From: Agrobacterium cucumeris
Lineage (GTDB): Bacteria > Pseudomonadota > Alphaproteobacteria > Rhizobiales > Rhizobiaceae
DNA: 64,000 nucleotides
Direction: 5' to 3'
Assembly: GCF_030036535.1 (NCBI RefSeq)
Contig: NZ_CP080388.1
Coordinates: forward strand, 1,731,001-1,795,000
Shown here: piece after piece, positions 35,512 through 44,031 of the stretch
Position numbering within the stretch: the first letter of the stretch is position 1
Layout: every line of letters begins with the position of its first letter
Position numbers and translations under genes: made by a program
Notes under the pieces: model-generated
Seen by the model: the letters and a program-made list of their open reading frames with translations, nothing else
What the model was told of the DNA's origin: nothing
The model's database searches: none

Positions 35512-37605
35512 ATGGGGTTTCGCTCTAACGGTCGTTTGATGAACGGGGTCAGCGTTCTGACGCTGGCGACGCTGTTTGTAACGCCGGTCCTGGGTCAGGA
35601 TCAGCAGGCTGAGACAGCGGGGACGACCGTTCTCAAACCGATCGTCGTGACCGGTGAAAAAGTGGCGCGTGATATGAAGAATACAGCGTCGTCCGTTTCG
35701 GTCATATCCAGCGAGAAAATCAAAAAGGAAAAGACCGGCGACCCGACCGTTTCGGATGCGATCAAGGATATTCCGAACGTCGTTTACACCGACAATGTCA
35801 GCGCCCCGATCATTCGCGGACAGGACACGCAGGGACCGAATACGGGTTCCATCGCCTTCTTTACCGGCACGGTGCCGCGCGCCACGATCAATGTCGACGG
35901 TCACTATCTCGGTTATAACGAGTTCATCTATGGCGCGACCTCCATCTGGGATGTCGACAGCATCGAGGTCTTCCGCGGTCCGCAGACCACCTCACAGGGC
36001 GCGAACGCCATTGCCGGCGCCATCCTCGTCAATACCAAAGACCCGACGTTTACGCCGGAAGCGAGCTATCAGGCCGAGATCGGCAATTATCACCAGAAGC
36101 GTGGTTCCTTCGCCTTTTCCGGTCCGCTGATCGAAGATGAACTGGCGGCACGCATGGCGATCGACTACTCCGGTCGTGATACCTTCATCGACTATATCAA
36201 TTCTGCTTTCGCCCATGACGGCACGGATCAGAACTTCAAGGAGTTCAACGGTCGTTTCAAGCTTCTGTGGGAACCTTCGGAAATCCCCGGCCTTTCGACC
36301 AAGCTGACCTATTCCTATAACGCTTCCAATCGTCCAAGCCAGGAAGCGGCATCGCGTCCTTTCGAGGATCTGAACCACATCACCAACACGATGCCGAGCT
36401 TCAGCCAGTATACCAATACCGGCATTCTCGATATCAATTATGATTTCGAGAACGGGGTGAAACTGTTCAACCAGACGCAGTTTTCCTCCTCCATCGCCAA
36501 GCGCAGGGTCGGTATTGCCAATACCGGTGATGCCGATATCGACCTGAAAAACACCTCCCACGAAACCCGTGTGACCTTCGGTGATCAGGAGGATGTGCTG
36601 AGCGGCGTAGCGGGTATTTTCTACGCGCATACGAAAGCCGATGAAGTGCTTTATCTGCGCGGAACATCGCGCTTCAACGACACCAAGGATAATCTCGGTC
36701 TCTTCAGCGAACTGAGCTATCGCCTGACGGATCAATGGACGCTGACCGGTGGTCTGCGCTACCAGCAGGACCAGATTCAGCGCAACGGTTACAGAACGCT
36801 GAGCGCCACAAGCAGAAGTTCGGTCAATTATGATGAGACTTTCTCTGAAATTCTGCCGAAGGCCTCGCTTGCTTATGCCGTGAATGATGACTGGACGGTG
36901 GGCGGTTTAATCAGCCGCGGTTACAATCCCGGCGGTGTCGCATTTGACCTGACGACCAGCAAATGGCGCACCTTCGACAAGGAAACCATCTGGAACTATG
37001 AGCTCTTCACCCGCGCCAGCTTGCTGGATGATACGCTGACGATCAACGGCAACCTGTTCTACATGGACATGAAGGATGCGCAGTTCAACGTGCCGATCGT
37101 CGTGTCCACGGGCATCAGCGAATCCTACACCGTCAATGCCGAAGAAGCCCACGCTTACGGCCTTGAAATCGGTGCCGATTATCAGGTTCTCGACAATCTG
37201 ACGCTCAAGGCCAGCGCCGGTTTGCTGAAGACGAAAATCGACGAAATTTCCAGCAATTCCGCCTATCTCGGCAAGGAATTCGCCAAGTCACCCGGTTACA
37301 GCTTCACCATCGGCGCCAGCTGGGACGTGACGGACAAGTTCACCGTCTCGGGGCAGGTGCGCCATCTCGACGGTTATTACTCCGACACGGATAACAAGGC
37401 CGTTTATGCGATCGAGCCCTATACGATCGCGGATGTGCGGGCGAGCTACAAGTTCCAGGAGGAGCTTGAATTCTACGCTTACGTCAAGAACGTCTTCGAC
37501 GAGCGTGCGCCGACGCTTATGAAGGAGAACCGCGGTATTGGCGGCATCGAGGCCAGCATGACCGAACCGCGCATGTTCGGCATCGGCGTTCGCGGCACCT
37601 TCTGA
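35512..37605 (+). CDS. TonB-dependent outer-membrane ferric-siderophore receptor
   Basis: A 697-residue outer-membrane receptor. It begins with a signal peptide (cleavage near VLGQDQQ), a TonB-box-like segment LKPIVVTGEK, and a plug domain (about 55-165) with SSVSVISSEKIKK, AIKDIPNVVY and SIEVFRGPQTT. A 22-strand barrel should fill the rest; the C-terminus ends in aromatic Phe (GIGVRGTF), as needed for barrel assembly. The ribosome site AGGGG lies 6 nt before the ATG. The exact iron box upstream and the position at the edge of the siderophore island make ferric agrobactin-type catecholate the likely ligand. Confidence 0.93.
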   Translation: MGFRSNGRLMNGVSVLTLATLFVTPVLGQDQQAETAGTTVLKPIVVTGEKVARDMKNTASSVSVISSEKIKKEKTGDPTVSDAIKDIPNVVYTDNVSAPIIRGQDTQGPNTGSIAFFTGTVPRATINVDGHYLGYNEFIYGATSIWDVDSIEVFRGPQTTSQGANAIAGAILVNTKDPTFTPEASYQAEIGNYHQKRGSFAFSGPLIEDELAARMAIDYSGRDTFIDYINSAFAHDGTDQNFKEFNGRFKLLWEPSEIPGLSTKLTYSYNASNRPSQEAASRPFEDLNHITNTMPSFSQYTNTGILDINYDFENGVKLFNQTQFSSSIAKRRVGIANTGDADIDLKNTSHETRVTFGDQEDVLSGVAGIFYAHTKADEVLYLRGTSRFNDTKDNLGLFSELSYRLTDQWTLTGGLRYQQDQIQRNGYRTLSATSRSSVNYDETFSEILPKASLAYAVNDDWTVGGLISRGYNPGGVAFDLTTSKWRTFDKETIWNYELFTRASLLDDTLTINGNLFYMDMKDAQFNVPIVVSTGISESYTVNAEEAHAYGLEIGADYQVLDNLTLKASAGLLKTKIDEISSNSAYLGKEFAKSPGYSFTIGASWDVTDKFTVSGQVRHLDGYYSDTDNKAVYAIEPYTIADVRASYKFQEELEFYAYVKNVFDERAPTLMKENRGIGGIEASMTEPRMFGIGVRGTF

Positions 37606-37630
37606 GCCGTCACCCGAACTGAAAACAAAA

Positions 37631-37658
37631 AGGCCTCCGAAATGATTTTCGGAGGTCT
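37631..37658 (-). terminator. Hairpin terminator between TonB receptor and gcdH
   Basis: A 12-bp stem (AGGCCTCCGAAA with TTTCGGAGGTCT, one G-U pair) with a TGAT loop. Read on the minus strand it is followed by a run of five T residues, ending transcripts from gcdH. It lies 25 nt past the receptor stop and may also end that transcript. Confidence 0.75.
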
Positions 37659-37689
37659 CAAGCTGCGGCAAAACTTGTCTTCCGCTTGC

Positions 37690-37776
37690 CGTCATCCTCG
37701 GGTTTGTCCCGAGGATCCAACCACGTAGCGTAAAATCAATCCGCCGCAGATGCTCGGGTCAGGCCCGAGCGTGACG
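37690..37776. repeat. Palindromic intergenic mosaic repeat, copy 2
   Basis: An 87-bp element bounded by CGTCAT and GTGACG, with a left hairpin (ATCCTCGGG/CCCGAGGAT), the link CCAACCAC, a short spacer, and a right hairpin (GCTCGGG/CCCGAGC). It has the same plan as the copy at 24631-24743 but a different core. It lies just after the hairpin terminator downstream of gcdH. Confidence 0.7.
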
Positions 37777-37829
37777 AAGGAGAAGTTTTGGGCTCTCGTA
37801 AAACCTTGCTTCTCGATCCTGACAAAGCC

Positions 37830-39017
37830 TCAGAAAAACGCCTGAATGCCCGTCTGCGCCCGGCCGAGGATCAGCGCGTGAATGTCATGCGTGCCCTCAT
37901 AGGTATTGACCGTTTCAAGGTTCTGGGCGTGGCGCATGACGTGGTATTCGATCTGGATGCCGTTGCCGCCATGCATGTCGCGGGCCTGGCGGGCAATATC
38001 CAGTGCCTTGCCGCAATTGTTGCGCTTGACGATGGAGATCATTTCCGGCGCCATCTTGTGCTCGTCCATCAGCCGGCCGACGCGCAGCGACGCCTGAAGG
38101 CCGAGTGCGATTTCGGTCTGCATGTCGGCGAGCTTCTTCTGGTAAAGCTGCATGCCGGCGAGTGGCTTGCCGAACTGCTTGCGGTCAAGGCCATATTGAA
38201 GGGCACGGAACCAGCAATCTTCGGCAGCGCCGAGCACGCCCCAGGAAATGCCGTAGCGGGCGCGGTTGAGGCAGCCGAACGGGCCCTTGAGACCGGAAAC
38301 ATTCGGCAGCAACGCGTCTTCGCCGACTTCGACGCCATCCATGACGATCTCGCCGGTGATCGAGGCGCGCAGCGAGAGTTTGCCGCCGATCTTGGGGGCG
38401 GAAAGGCCCTTCATGCCTTTTTCCAGTACGAAGCCGCGGATCTGGTTGTCATGGGCTTCCGATTTCGCCCAGACGACGAAGACATCGGCGATCGGCGCGT
38501 TGGAAATCCACATTTTCGAACCGCGCAGGCGATAGCCGCCGGCGATCTTTTCGGCGCGGGTCTTCATGCCGCCCGGATCGGAGCCGGCATCCGGCTCGGT
38601 GAGGCCGAAACAGCCGATAAGTTCACCGGAAACGAGGCCGGGCAGATATTTCTTCTTCTGCTCGTCCGAGCCATAGGCGAAGATCGGGTGGATGACGAGC
38701 GAGGATTGCACGCTCATCATCGAGCGATAACCGCTGTCGATCCGCTCCACCTCGCGGGCGACGAGGCCGTAAGCCACGTAGCTTGCATTGGCCGCGCCAT
38801 ATTCTTCCGGCAGGGTGACGCCGAGCAGGCCGGTGCGGCCCATCAGCCGGAACAGTTCCGGTTCGGTCGTTTCAGAAAGATAGGCTTCCGATACGCGCGG
38901 CAGGAGTTCGGATTTGCCGAAGGCGGCGGCGGCATCGCGGATCATCCGCTCGTCGTCGGTCAGTTGGTCTTCGAGCAGGAAAGGGTCCTGCCAATTGAAT
39001 GCTGCGCGTTCGCTCAC
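37830..39017 (-). CDS. gcdH: Glutaryl-CoA dehydrogenase
   Basis: A 395-residue acyl-CoA dehydrogenase that oxidises and decarboxylates glutaryl-CoA to crotonyl-CoA in lysine, hydroxylysine and tryptophan breakdown. FAD and substrate motifs are clear: [35 protein letters not shown], and the C-terminal [19 protein letters not shown] that holds the catalytic glutamate and is nearly diagnostic for GCDH. The start codon is GTG with GGAGG six bases upstream. It diverges from a GcvA-type LysR regulator across a 97-bp region with two inverted repeats, so that regulator probably controls it. Confidence 0.95.
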   Translation of the reverse strand: MSERAAFNWQDPFLLEDQLTDDERMIRDAAAAFGKSELLPRVSEAYLSETTEPELFRLMGRTGLLGVTLPEEYGAANASYVAYGLVAREVERIDSGYRSMMSVQSSLVIHPIFAYGSDEQKKKYLPGLVSGELIGCFGLTEPDAGSDPGGMKTRAEKIAGGYRLRGSKMWISNAPIADVFVVWAKSEAHDNQIRGFVLEKGMKGLSAPKIGGKLSLRASITGEIVMDGVEVGEDALLPNVSGLKGPFGCLNRARYGISWGVLGAAEDCWFRALQYGLDRKQFGKPLAGMQLYQKKLADMQTEIALGLQASLRVGRLMDEHKMAPEMISIVKRNNCGKALDIARQARDMHGGNGIQIEYHVMRHAQNLETVNTYEGTHDIHALILGRAQTGIQAFF

Positions 39018-39042
39018 TTTATGCCTCCGGATTTGCTGACCG

Positions 39043-39056
39043 GATTATTGGTAATC
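39043..39056. promoter_or_regulatory. Inverted repeat, possible LysR-regulator site (gcdH proximal)
   Basis: GATTA-TTGG-TAATC is a perfect interrupted palindrome 26 nt upstream of the gcdH start. Together with the second repeat about 50 bp away it resembles the paired sites that LysR regulators bind between divergent genes. Confidence 0.45.
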
Positions 39057-39093
39057 GCCCCAGATGGCACAAGCCATGTTTACTCATTTTTGC

Positions 39094-39108
39094 ATTACCT
39101 TTAGTAAT
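39094..39108. promoter_or_regulatory. Inverted repeat, possible LysR-regulator site (regulator proximal)
   Basis: ATTAC-CTTTA-GTAAT contains the T-N11-A signature of LysR-type sites. It lies 6 nt before the regulator start at 39115, suitable for autoregulation and activation of the divergent gcdH. Confidence 0.5.
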
Positions 39109-39114
39109 AGCCGC

Positions 39115-40041
39115 ATGACATCTCTCAGTCGCAAACTCCTGCCCTCCACCAGCGCGCTTGCCGCCTTTGATTCCGTTGCCCGGCTTGGCAGCTTTTCGGC
39201 TGCTGCGGACGAACTGGCCCTGACGCAAGGGGCGATCAGCCGGCAAGTTATGTCACTGGAAGAGCAGCTTGGCGTGCGCCTGTTTGAGCGCGGCGCGCGC
39301 GGCGTGGCGCTGACGGCGGAGGGTAAAACTTACGCGAAATCGATTGCCTCGGCTCTTGGTGAGATACGCTCCGCCTCCCTGCAGCTCATGACCAAAACGC
39401 ATGGCAATACGCTGAACCTCGCGATGTTGCCCACCTTTGGCACCCGCTGGCTTCTGCCGCGCATCCCCGATTTCGTCTCCAGCCATCCGGAAATCACCAT
39501 CAATTTCGCCACCCGCATCGGCCAGTTCGATTTCGAGCGTGAACAGTTGGATATGGCAATCCATATCGGTCAGGCGGATTGGCCGGGGGCGGAAAGCACC
39601 TTTCTGATGCATGAAATGGTGGCTCCAGTATGCAGCCCCCAGTTTCTCAATACGCATCCAGTGGAAAAGGCAGGGGATCTCGCCGCCCTGCCGTTGCTGC
39701 ACATGGCCTCGCGGCCGGGGGCGTGGGGCCACTGGTTTGAAAGCCTTGGCCTGTCGCTTGCCCTGCCGCAGGGCATGCGGTTCGAGCAGTTTTCCAGCGT
39801 GGCGCAGGCCTGCATCGCCGGGCTTGGCGTGGCGCTGATGCCGCTTTTCCTGATCGACAACGAGTTGAAATCGCGGCAATTGGTGAAGGCCTTCGATCAT
39901 CAGGCCAAAAGCCCAAGCTCCTATTATGCGGTGGCGCCGCTTTCTCGCGCCAATCACGTTCCGGTCGTGCTGTTTCGCGACTGGCTGGTGCGACAGGTGG
40001 AGGCCTATCGCGCGACAAATGGTTTGCCGCTGCAAAAATAA
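39115..40041 (+). CDS. LysR-family regulator (GcvA-type), divergent from gcdH
   Basis: A 308-residue LysR regulator with the DNA-binding domain STSALAAFDSVARLGSFSAAADELALTQGAISRQVMSLEEQLG at about 10-55 and a GcvA-like effector domain (FEREQLDMAIHIGQADWPGAES; GLGVALMPLFLIDNEL). The start at 39115 is chosen to match family length; no strong ribosome site is seen, and an upstream ATG at 39064 is possible but would run through the 39094 inverted repeat. Its place next to gcdH suggests control of glutarate or lysine breakdown, as with GcdR-type regulators. Confidence 0.88.
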   Translation: MTSLSRKLLPSTSALAAFDSVARLGSFSAAADELALTQGAISRQVMSLEEQLGVRLFERGARGVALTAEGKTYAKSIASALGEIRSASLQLMTKTHGNTLNLAMLPTFGTRWLLPRIPDFVSSHPEITINFATRIGQFDFEREQLDMAIHIGQADWPGAESTFLMHEMVAPVCSPQFLNTHPVEKAGDLAALPLLHMASRPGAWGHWFESLGLSLALPQGMRFEQFSSVAQACIAGLGVALMPLFLIDNELKSRQLVKAFDHQAKSPSSYYAVAPLSRANHVPVVLFRDWLVRQVEAYRATNGLPLQK

Positions 40042-40134
40042 CCGCACTTTTTTCGGGCATTTATGTCTTATGCCCAGCTTTTCGCCCATTTTGCCGCCCG
40101 GTGGACTCGACAGGGCGGTTTCACTCGACTATCG

Positions 40135-40152
40135 TGATTAAACGTTTAATCA
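40135..40152. promoter_or_regulatory. Perfect 18-bp LacI-family operator
   Basis: TGATTAAACGTTTAATCA is a perfect palindrome centred on the CG step typical of LacI/PurR-type operators (AAACGTTT core). It ends 16 nt before the lacI-type start codon, so it should repress the whole downstream operon. Confidence 0.8.
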
Positions 40153-40168
40153 GCCCTTTCGGTCCATC

Positions 40169-41230
40169 ATGGCGTCTTCACGGCCTGCCACCAATCTGAG
40201 CGCGATAGCAGCGGCACTCGGCGTGTCGGTGGCAACCGTGTCCAATGCGCTTTCGGGCAAGGGCCGGGTTTCGCCTGATCTGGCGGAGCGTATCCGCAAG
40301 ACGGCAAGCGAACTTGGTTATGTGCCGAGTTCGGCGGGCAGGGCGCTGCGCACCGGCAGATCAGGTGTTCTGGGGCTGGTTCTGCCCGATATTGCCAATC
40401 CTCTCTTTCCACAGATTGCGCAGGCCATCGAAAAGGCCGCGGTGAGTGCCGGTTACGGCGTGCTGATCGCCGACGCGCGTGGCGAGATCGCCATGCAGAC
40501 GGATGCCATCAACCGGCTTATCGAGCGCGGCGTGGATGGAATGGTCATCGTTCCCCGCCGCGGCACGCGCATTACCGATGTTGATTGTCCCGTTGCGGTG
40601 ATCGACAGCCCTTCGACCCCCGGAAACACTGTCGCAGCCGACCATTGGGATGGCGGCCGGCAGGTTGGCGAATATCTGGCGGCACTTGGCCACAAAAAGG
40701 TGGTGCTGGTCGGCAAAAACCGGGATTCCAACGTGCAGAACGACCGCCTCGGTGGCATTCGCGATGGTCTTGGCAAGGCCTGCGTTGCACGGACACTGTG
40801 GATAGACGCCCTCGAAAAAGCCGATGGCGCGGGTTGCCGGCTTGGCCTTGCCGACAGGGTCGCTGAGGGTTTTACCGCTTTTGCCGCCGTTTCCGATCTG
40901 CATGCGCTGCGGGTGCTGACCGAATTGCAGCGCGAGGGCATCGAAGTGCCGGAAAAGGCCAGTGTCACCGGCTTCGACGATCTGATTTTCTCGGCCGTGG
41001 TCACGCCGCCGTTGACGACGATGCGCATGGATATGGGCCGCATCGCCGATCTTGCGGTTGGAGCGCTGCTGCGCGCCATTGACGATGTCAGCGAAGGCGG
41101 CCTCGCCGTCGATGTTACGGCAGAAATCTCGAAAGTACCGATGGCGCTGATCATGCGCGGCTCCACCGGCAAAGCAAAGCATGATGCGATTGAAGCCAAA
41201 AAAATCACAGCAGGAGAACTCACACCATGA
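40169..41230 (+). CDS. LacI-family repressor heading purine nucleoside operon
   Basis: A 353-residue LacI-type repressor. The N-terminal helix-turn-helix and hinge (about 8-60) read NLSAIAAALGVSVATVSNALSGKGRVSPDLAERIRKTASELGYVPS. The periplasmic-binding-like effector domain follows (GLVLPDIANPLFPQIAQAIEKAA; VTGFDDLIFSAVVTPPLTTMR). A perfect operator lies just upstream. Its stop overlaps the start of the binding-protein gene by ATGA, so it is the first gene of an operon that it probably represses itself. From the downstream genes its effector may be a purine base or nucleoside; that is inference. Confidence 0.92.
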   Translation: MASSRPATNLSAIAAALGVSVATVSNALSGKGRVSPDLAERIRKTASELGYVPSSAGRALRTGRSGVLGLVLPDIANPLFPQIAQAIEKAAVSAGYGVLIADARGEIAMQTDAINRLIERGVDGMVIVPRRGTRITDVDCPVAVIDSPSTPGNTVAADHWDGGRQVGEYLAALGHKKVVLVGKNRDSNVQNDRLGGIRDGLGKACVARTLWIDALEKADGAGCRLGLADRVAEGFTAFAAVSDLHALRVLTELQREGIEVPEKASVTGFDDLIFSAVVTPPLTTMRMDMGRIADLAVGALLRAIDDVSEGGLAVDVTAEISKVPMALIMRGSTGKAKHDAIEAKKITAGELTP

Positions 41231-42249
41231 AAAAGATCATTCTTGCATCGGGCGCTGCCCTGATGCTGACGATGGGAGCCGCTGAGGCGCAGGACAAGAC
41301 GCTGACGATTTCGGTCTACGCCTTCGCGCAGGACGAATTCAAGGAACTGGTCTATACGCCGTTTGAGCAGAAATGCGGCTGCAAGCTGGTCGTCGAGACC
41401 GGCAACAGCGTCGAGCGTCTGGCCAAGATGGAAGCCAACAAGGCCAATCCGGTAGTCGATCTTGCCATCGTCTCCATGGCGGATGCTCTTTCCGCCACCC
41501 GCAAGGACCTGATCCAGAAGATCGATGCGTCCAAGGTACCGAACATCGAAAACCTCTATGACATCGCCAAGGACCCGAATGGCGACGGCATGAGCGTCGG
41601 CGTCAATTTCTACGCCACCTCCATCGTCTACCGCACCGACAAGATGAAGATCGACAGCTGGGCCGATCTCCTGAAGGACGGCATTGTCGATCACGTCGCC
41701 TTCCCGAACGTCACCACCAATCAGGGCCCGCCGGCGCTCTATATGCTCGGTAAGGCCATCGGCAAGGACACGCCTGATCTTTCCGGCGCCATCGAGGCCG
41801 TGGGTGAAAAGAAGGACGAGATCGTCACTTTCTACGTCAAGTCCTCGCAGCTGGTGCAGCTGATGCAGCAGGAAGAAATCTGGGCAGCGCCGATTGGCCG
41901 CTTCTCCTGGGCGCCCTTCACCAAGCTTGACCTGCCGCTTGCCTGGGCCACGCCCAAGGAAGGCCAGACCGGCGGCATGAACGTGCTCGTCGTGCCGAAG
42001 GGCACCAAGAACGAGGACCTTGCCCTGCAATTCATGGATTTCTGGCTGTCGACTGACGTTCAGAAGGCGCTTGCCGAAAAGCTGGTGGACAGCCCGACGA
42101 ACAAGCAAGTCAAGGTATCCGACGAGGTGGCGAACAACATCACCTATGGCGATGAAACCGCTCGCAGCCTGCAGCTCATCCCGTCCGACGTGACGCTCGA
42201 TAACCGCGACAAGTGGCTGTCGGAGTGGAACTCCAAGGTCGGGCAATAA
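41227..42249 (+). CDS. ABC importer periplasmic binding protein (PotD/Fbp-like)
   Basis: A 340-residue extracellular solute-binding protein with a signal peptide ending near GAAEAQDK. Family features of the PotD/ferric-type cluster D proteins: LTISVYAFAQDEFKELVYTPFEQKCGCKLVVETGN, NPVVDLAIVSMADA, VGVNFYATSIVYRTDKM and a C-terminal FMDFWLSTDVQKALAEK. By family the ligand would be a polyamine, metal or small organic compound; the linked nucleoside hydrolase and adenine deaminase suggest a purine nucleoside or related compound. It overlaps the repressor gene by four bases and is followed by two hairpins before the permease genes. Confidence 0.87.
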   Translation: MKKIILASGAALMLTMGAAEAQDKTLTISVYAFAQDEFKELVYTPFEQKCGCKLVVETGNSVERLAKMEANKANPVVDLAIVSMADALSATRKDLIQKIDASKVPNIENLYDIAKDPNGDGMSVGVNFYATSIVYRTDKMKIDSWADLLKDGIVDHVAFPNVTTNQGPPALYMLGKAIGKDTPDLSGAIEAVGEKKDEIVTFYVKSSQLVQLMQQEEIWAAPIGRFSWAPFTKLDLPLAWATPKEGQTGGMNVLVVPKGTKNEDLALQFMDFWLSTDVQKALAEKLVDSPTNKQVKVSDEVANNITYGDETARSLQLIPSDVTLDNRDKWLSEWNSKVGQ

Positions 42250-42274
42250 GCCAAAATAGTCGAATTCAGTCAGG

Positions 42275-42314
42275 AACGGGGTGATTTTCAGCGTCCGCAA
42301 GGGCTCGCCCCGTT
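42275..42314 (+). other. Intercistronic hairpin 1 after binding-protein gene
   Basis: AACGGGG and CCCCGTT form a 7-bp stem around a 26-nt loop, with TTT directly after. It is the first of two tandem hairpins between the binding-protein and permease genes, an arrangement that can stabilise the binding-protein mRNA or reduce read-through. Confidence 0.5.
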
Positions 42315-42317
42315 TCA

Positions 42318-42353
42318 GGAAAAGCGGTTTGGTCGTCCCCTGACCGCTTTTCC
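42318..42353 (+). other. Intercistronic hairpin 2 after binding-protein gene
   Basis: GGAAAAGCGGT and ACCGCTTTTCC form a perfect 11-bp stem with a 14-nt loop. There is no T-tract after it, so partial termination or 3'-end protection of the binding-protein message is more likely than full termination. Confidence 0.55.
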
Positions 42354-42427
42354 AACCTTCTAAAGCCGCAAGCCGGTATTCCGGCTTCAAGCGTAACCGG
42401 CCACAGCGCCGTTCAGGGAATAAACCA

Positions 42428-43255
42428 ATGTTTCAGAACCGGGCCGAAGCGCTGGCGCTTGCCTTGCCCGCCGCGATTTTTGCGGCGGCGGTTTTTCTTG
42501 TGCCGGTCTTCATGCTTTTGTCGGAGGGCTTTCGCACCGCTGACGGCTGGACATTCTCCGCTTATGCCGATTTCTTCTCCGATCCGCTGAACCAGACGGT
42601 TTTCCTGCGCACCCTGAAACTCGGCGCGCTCGTGACCGTTGTTTCGGCGGTGGTGGGCTATGCGGCGGCCTTCGCCATCATCAACCTGTCGCCAGGAACG
42701 AAGGGCCATGTGGTCAATCTCGTCGTATTGCCGTTGATGATTTCGCCGGTTGCCCGCACCTATGCGTGGATCGTCATTCTCGGCAGAACCGGCATCGTCA
42801 ACCAGGCGCTGCAGGCGGTGGGGCTGAGTGATGCGCCGATCCGTATCCTGTTTTCTGAAACGGCTGTTTTTATCGGCCTTCTGCAGCTGTTCCTGCCGTT
42901 GATGATCATCTCGCTCATCAGCGCGCTGGAGAACATGCCGAAGGATACGATCGCGGCTGCCCGCGTTCTCGGCGCAAACTGGCTGCAGGTGTTCTGGAAA
43001 GTCATCCTGCCGCTCACCAAGGAAGGATTGGTGGTTGGCGGCACGCTGGTCTTTACCGGTTCGCTGACGGCCTATATCACGCCAGCCATCCTCGGCGGCT
43101 CCAAGGTGTTGATGCTGGAAACCCTGCTTTACCAGCAGGTCACGGTTTCCAACAATTTCGTCGCCGCCAGCGTCATCGCCTTCATCCTGATCGTCATGAG
43201 CTTTGCCGCCAATATCCTGCTGAAGCGCATCGCCACCGCAAGGAACAAGAAATGA
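42428..43255 (+). CDS. ABC importer permease 1 (PotB-like)
   Basis: A 275-residue inner-membrane permease with about six hydrophobic helices and the cytoplasmic EAA-type loop AARVLGANWLQVFWKVILPLTKEG (about 178-200) that docks to the ATPase. Similar to PotB or CysT-type permeases of spermidine and iron-type importers. AGGGA precedes the start. Its stop overlaps the start of permease 2 by four bases. It works with the binding protein at 41227 and the ATPase at 44024. Confidence 0.9.
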   Translation: MFQNRAEALALALPAAIFAAAVFLVPVFMLLSEGFRTADGWTFSAYADFFSDPLNQTVFLRTLKLGALVTVVSAVVGYAAAFAIINLSPGTKGHVVNLVVLPLMISPVARTYAWIVILGRTGIVNQALQAVGLSDAPIRILFSETAVFIGLLQLFLPLMIISLISALENMPKDTIAAARVLGANWLQVFWKVILPLTKEGLVVGGTLVFTGSLTAYITPAILGGSKVLMLETLLYQQVTVSNNFVAASVIAFILIVMSFAANILLKRIATARNKK

Positions 43256-44031
43256 CCCGGCAGCTCTTCATTCCGCTCACGCTTCTTCTCGTTGTCGGTT
43301 TCCTCATCGGGCCGTTCCTCATCATCGTTGCTGCCTCGTTTTCGGCCGGCGATACGCTTGCCTTTCCGCCGCAGGGCTTTTCGCTGAAGTGGATCGCCAA
43401 GGTCTTCACAGTCGAAAGCTTCCGCGAAAGTTTCGCGATGTCGATGTTCCTTGCCATCGGCGGCACGTTCACGGCGCTGATCCTCGGCATTCCCGCCTCC
43501 TACGCCATGTCGCGCTACAAACTGCCCTTCGCAGAAACCGTACGCACCATCGTTTCGGCGCCGATCATCGTGCCCGGCATCATCGTTGGTCTGGCGCTGC
43601 TGCGCTATTTCGTCGTGCCTTTCGGCATCGGTATTACGCTTGCCCTGTTTCTCGCCCACACAGCGCTCATCCTGCCCTATGCGGTGCGGGTGGTGTCAGC
43701 CAGCCTCAACAATCTGCGCTCGGATATTGAGGAGGCTGCGGTGCTGCTCGGCTCGTCGCGGGTCGGCGCGTTTTTCCGGGTGGTGCTGCCGAATATTCGC
43801 GGCGGCATTCTCTCCGCCTTCATTCTCGGTTTCGTGACGAGCTTCAATCAGGTGCCGGTATCGCTGTTCCTGTCGGGTCCCGGCGTGCGCACGTTGCCCA
43901 TCGACATGCTGGGTTACATGGAAATCGTCTTTGATCCTTCCGTGGCCGCCCTTTCTTCGCTGCTCGCCTTCCTTTCCATCGGCATCGTCTTCATGGCCGA
44001 ACGTTTTCTGGGGTTCTCCCGTTATGTCTGA
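43252..44031 (+). CDS. ABC importer permease 2 (PotC-like)
   Basis: A 259-residue permease, the second half of the channel. It shows about six hydrophobic helices, GIPASYAMSRYKLPFAETVRTI in the middle and the EAA loop EEAAVLLGSSRVGAFFRVVLPNIRGG (about 161-186). It overlaps permease 1 by four bases and the ATPase gene by eight, so the three are translated together. Family placement is PotC-like; the substrate is inferred from the operon as in the binding-protein entry. Confidence 0.9.
   Translation: MTRQLFIPLTLLLVVGFLIGPFLIIVAASFSAGDTLAFPPQGFSLKWIAKVFTVESFRESFAMSMFLAIGGTFTALILGIPASYAMSRYKLPFAETVRTIVSAPIIVPGIIVGLALLRYFVVPFGIGITLALFLAHTALILPYAVRVVSASLNNLRSDIEEAAVLLGSSRVGAFFRVVLPNIRGGILSAFILGFVTSFNQVPVSLFLSGPGVRTLPIDMLGYMEIVFDPSVAALSSLLAFLSIGIVFMAERFLGFSRYV

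Noticed and set aside
40453..42390. A 645-codon open frame on the minus strand
   Set aside because: Antisense to the LacI and binding-protein genes; no family signature in its translation.
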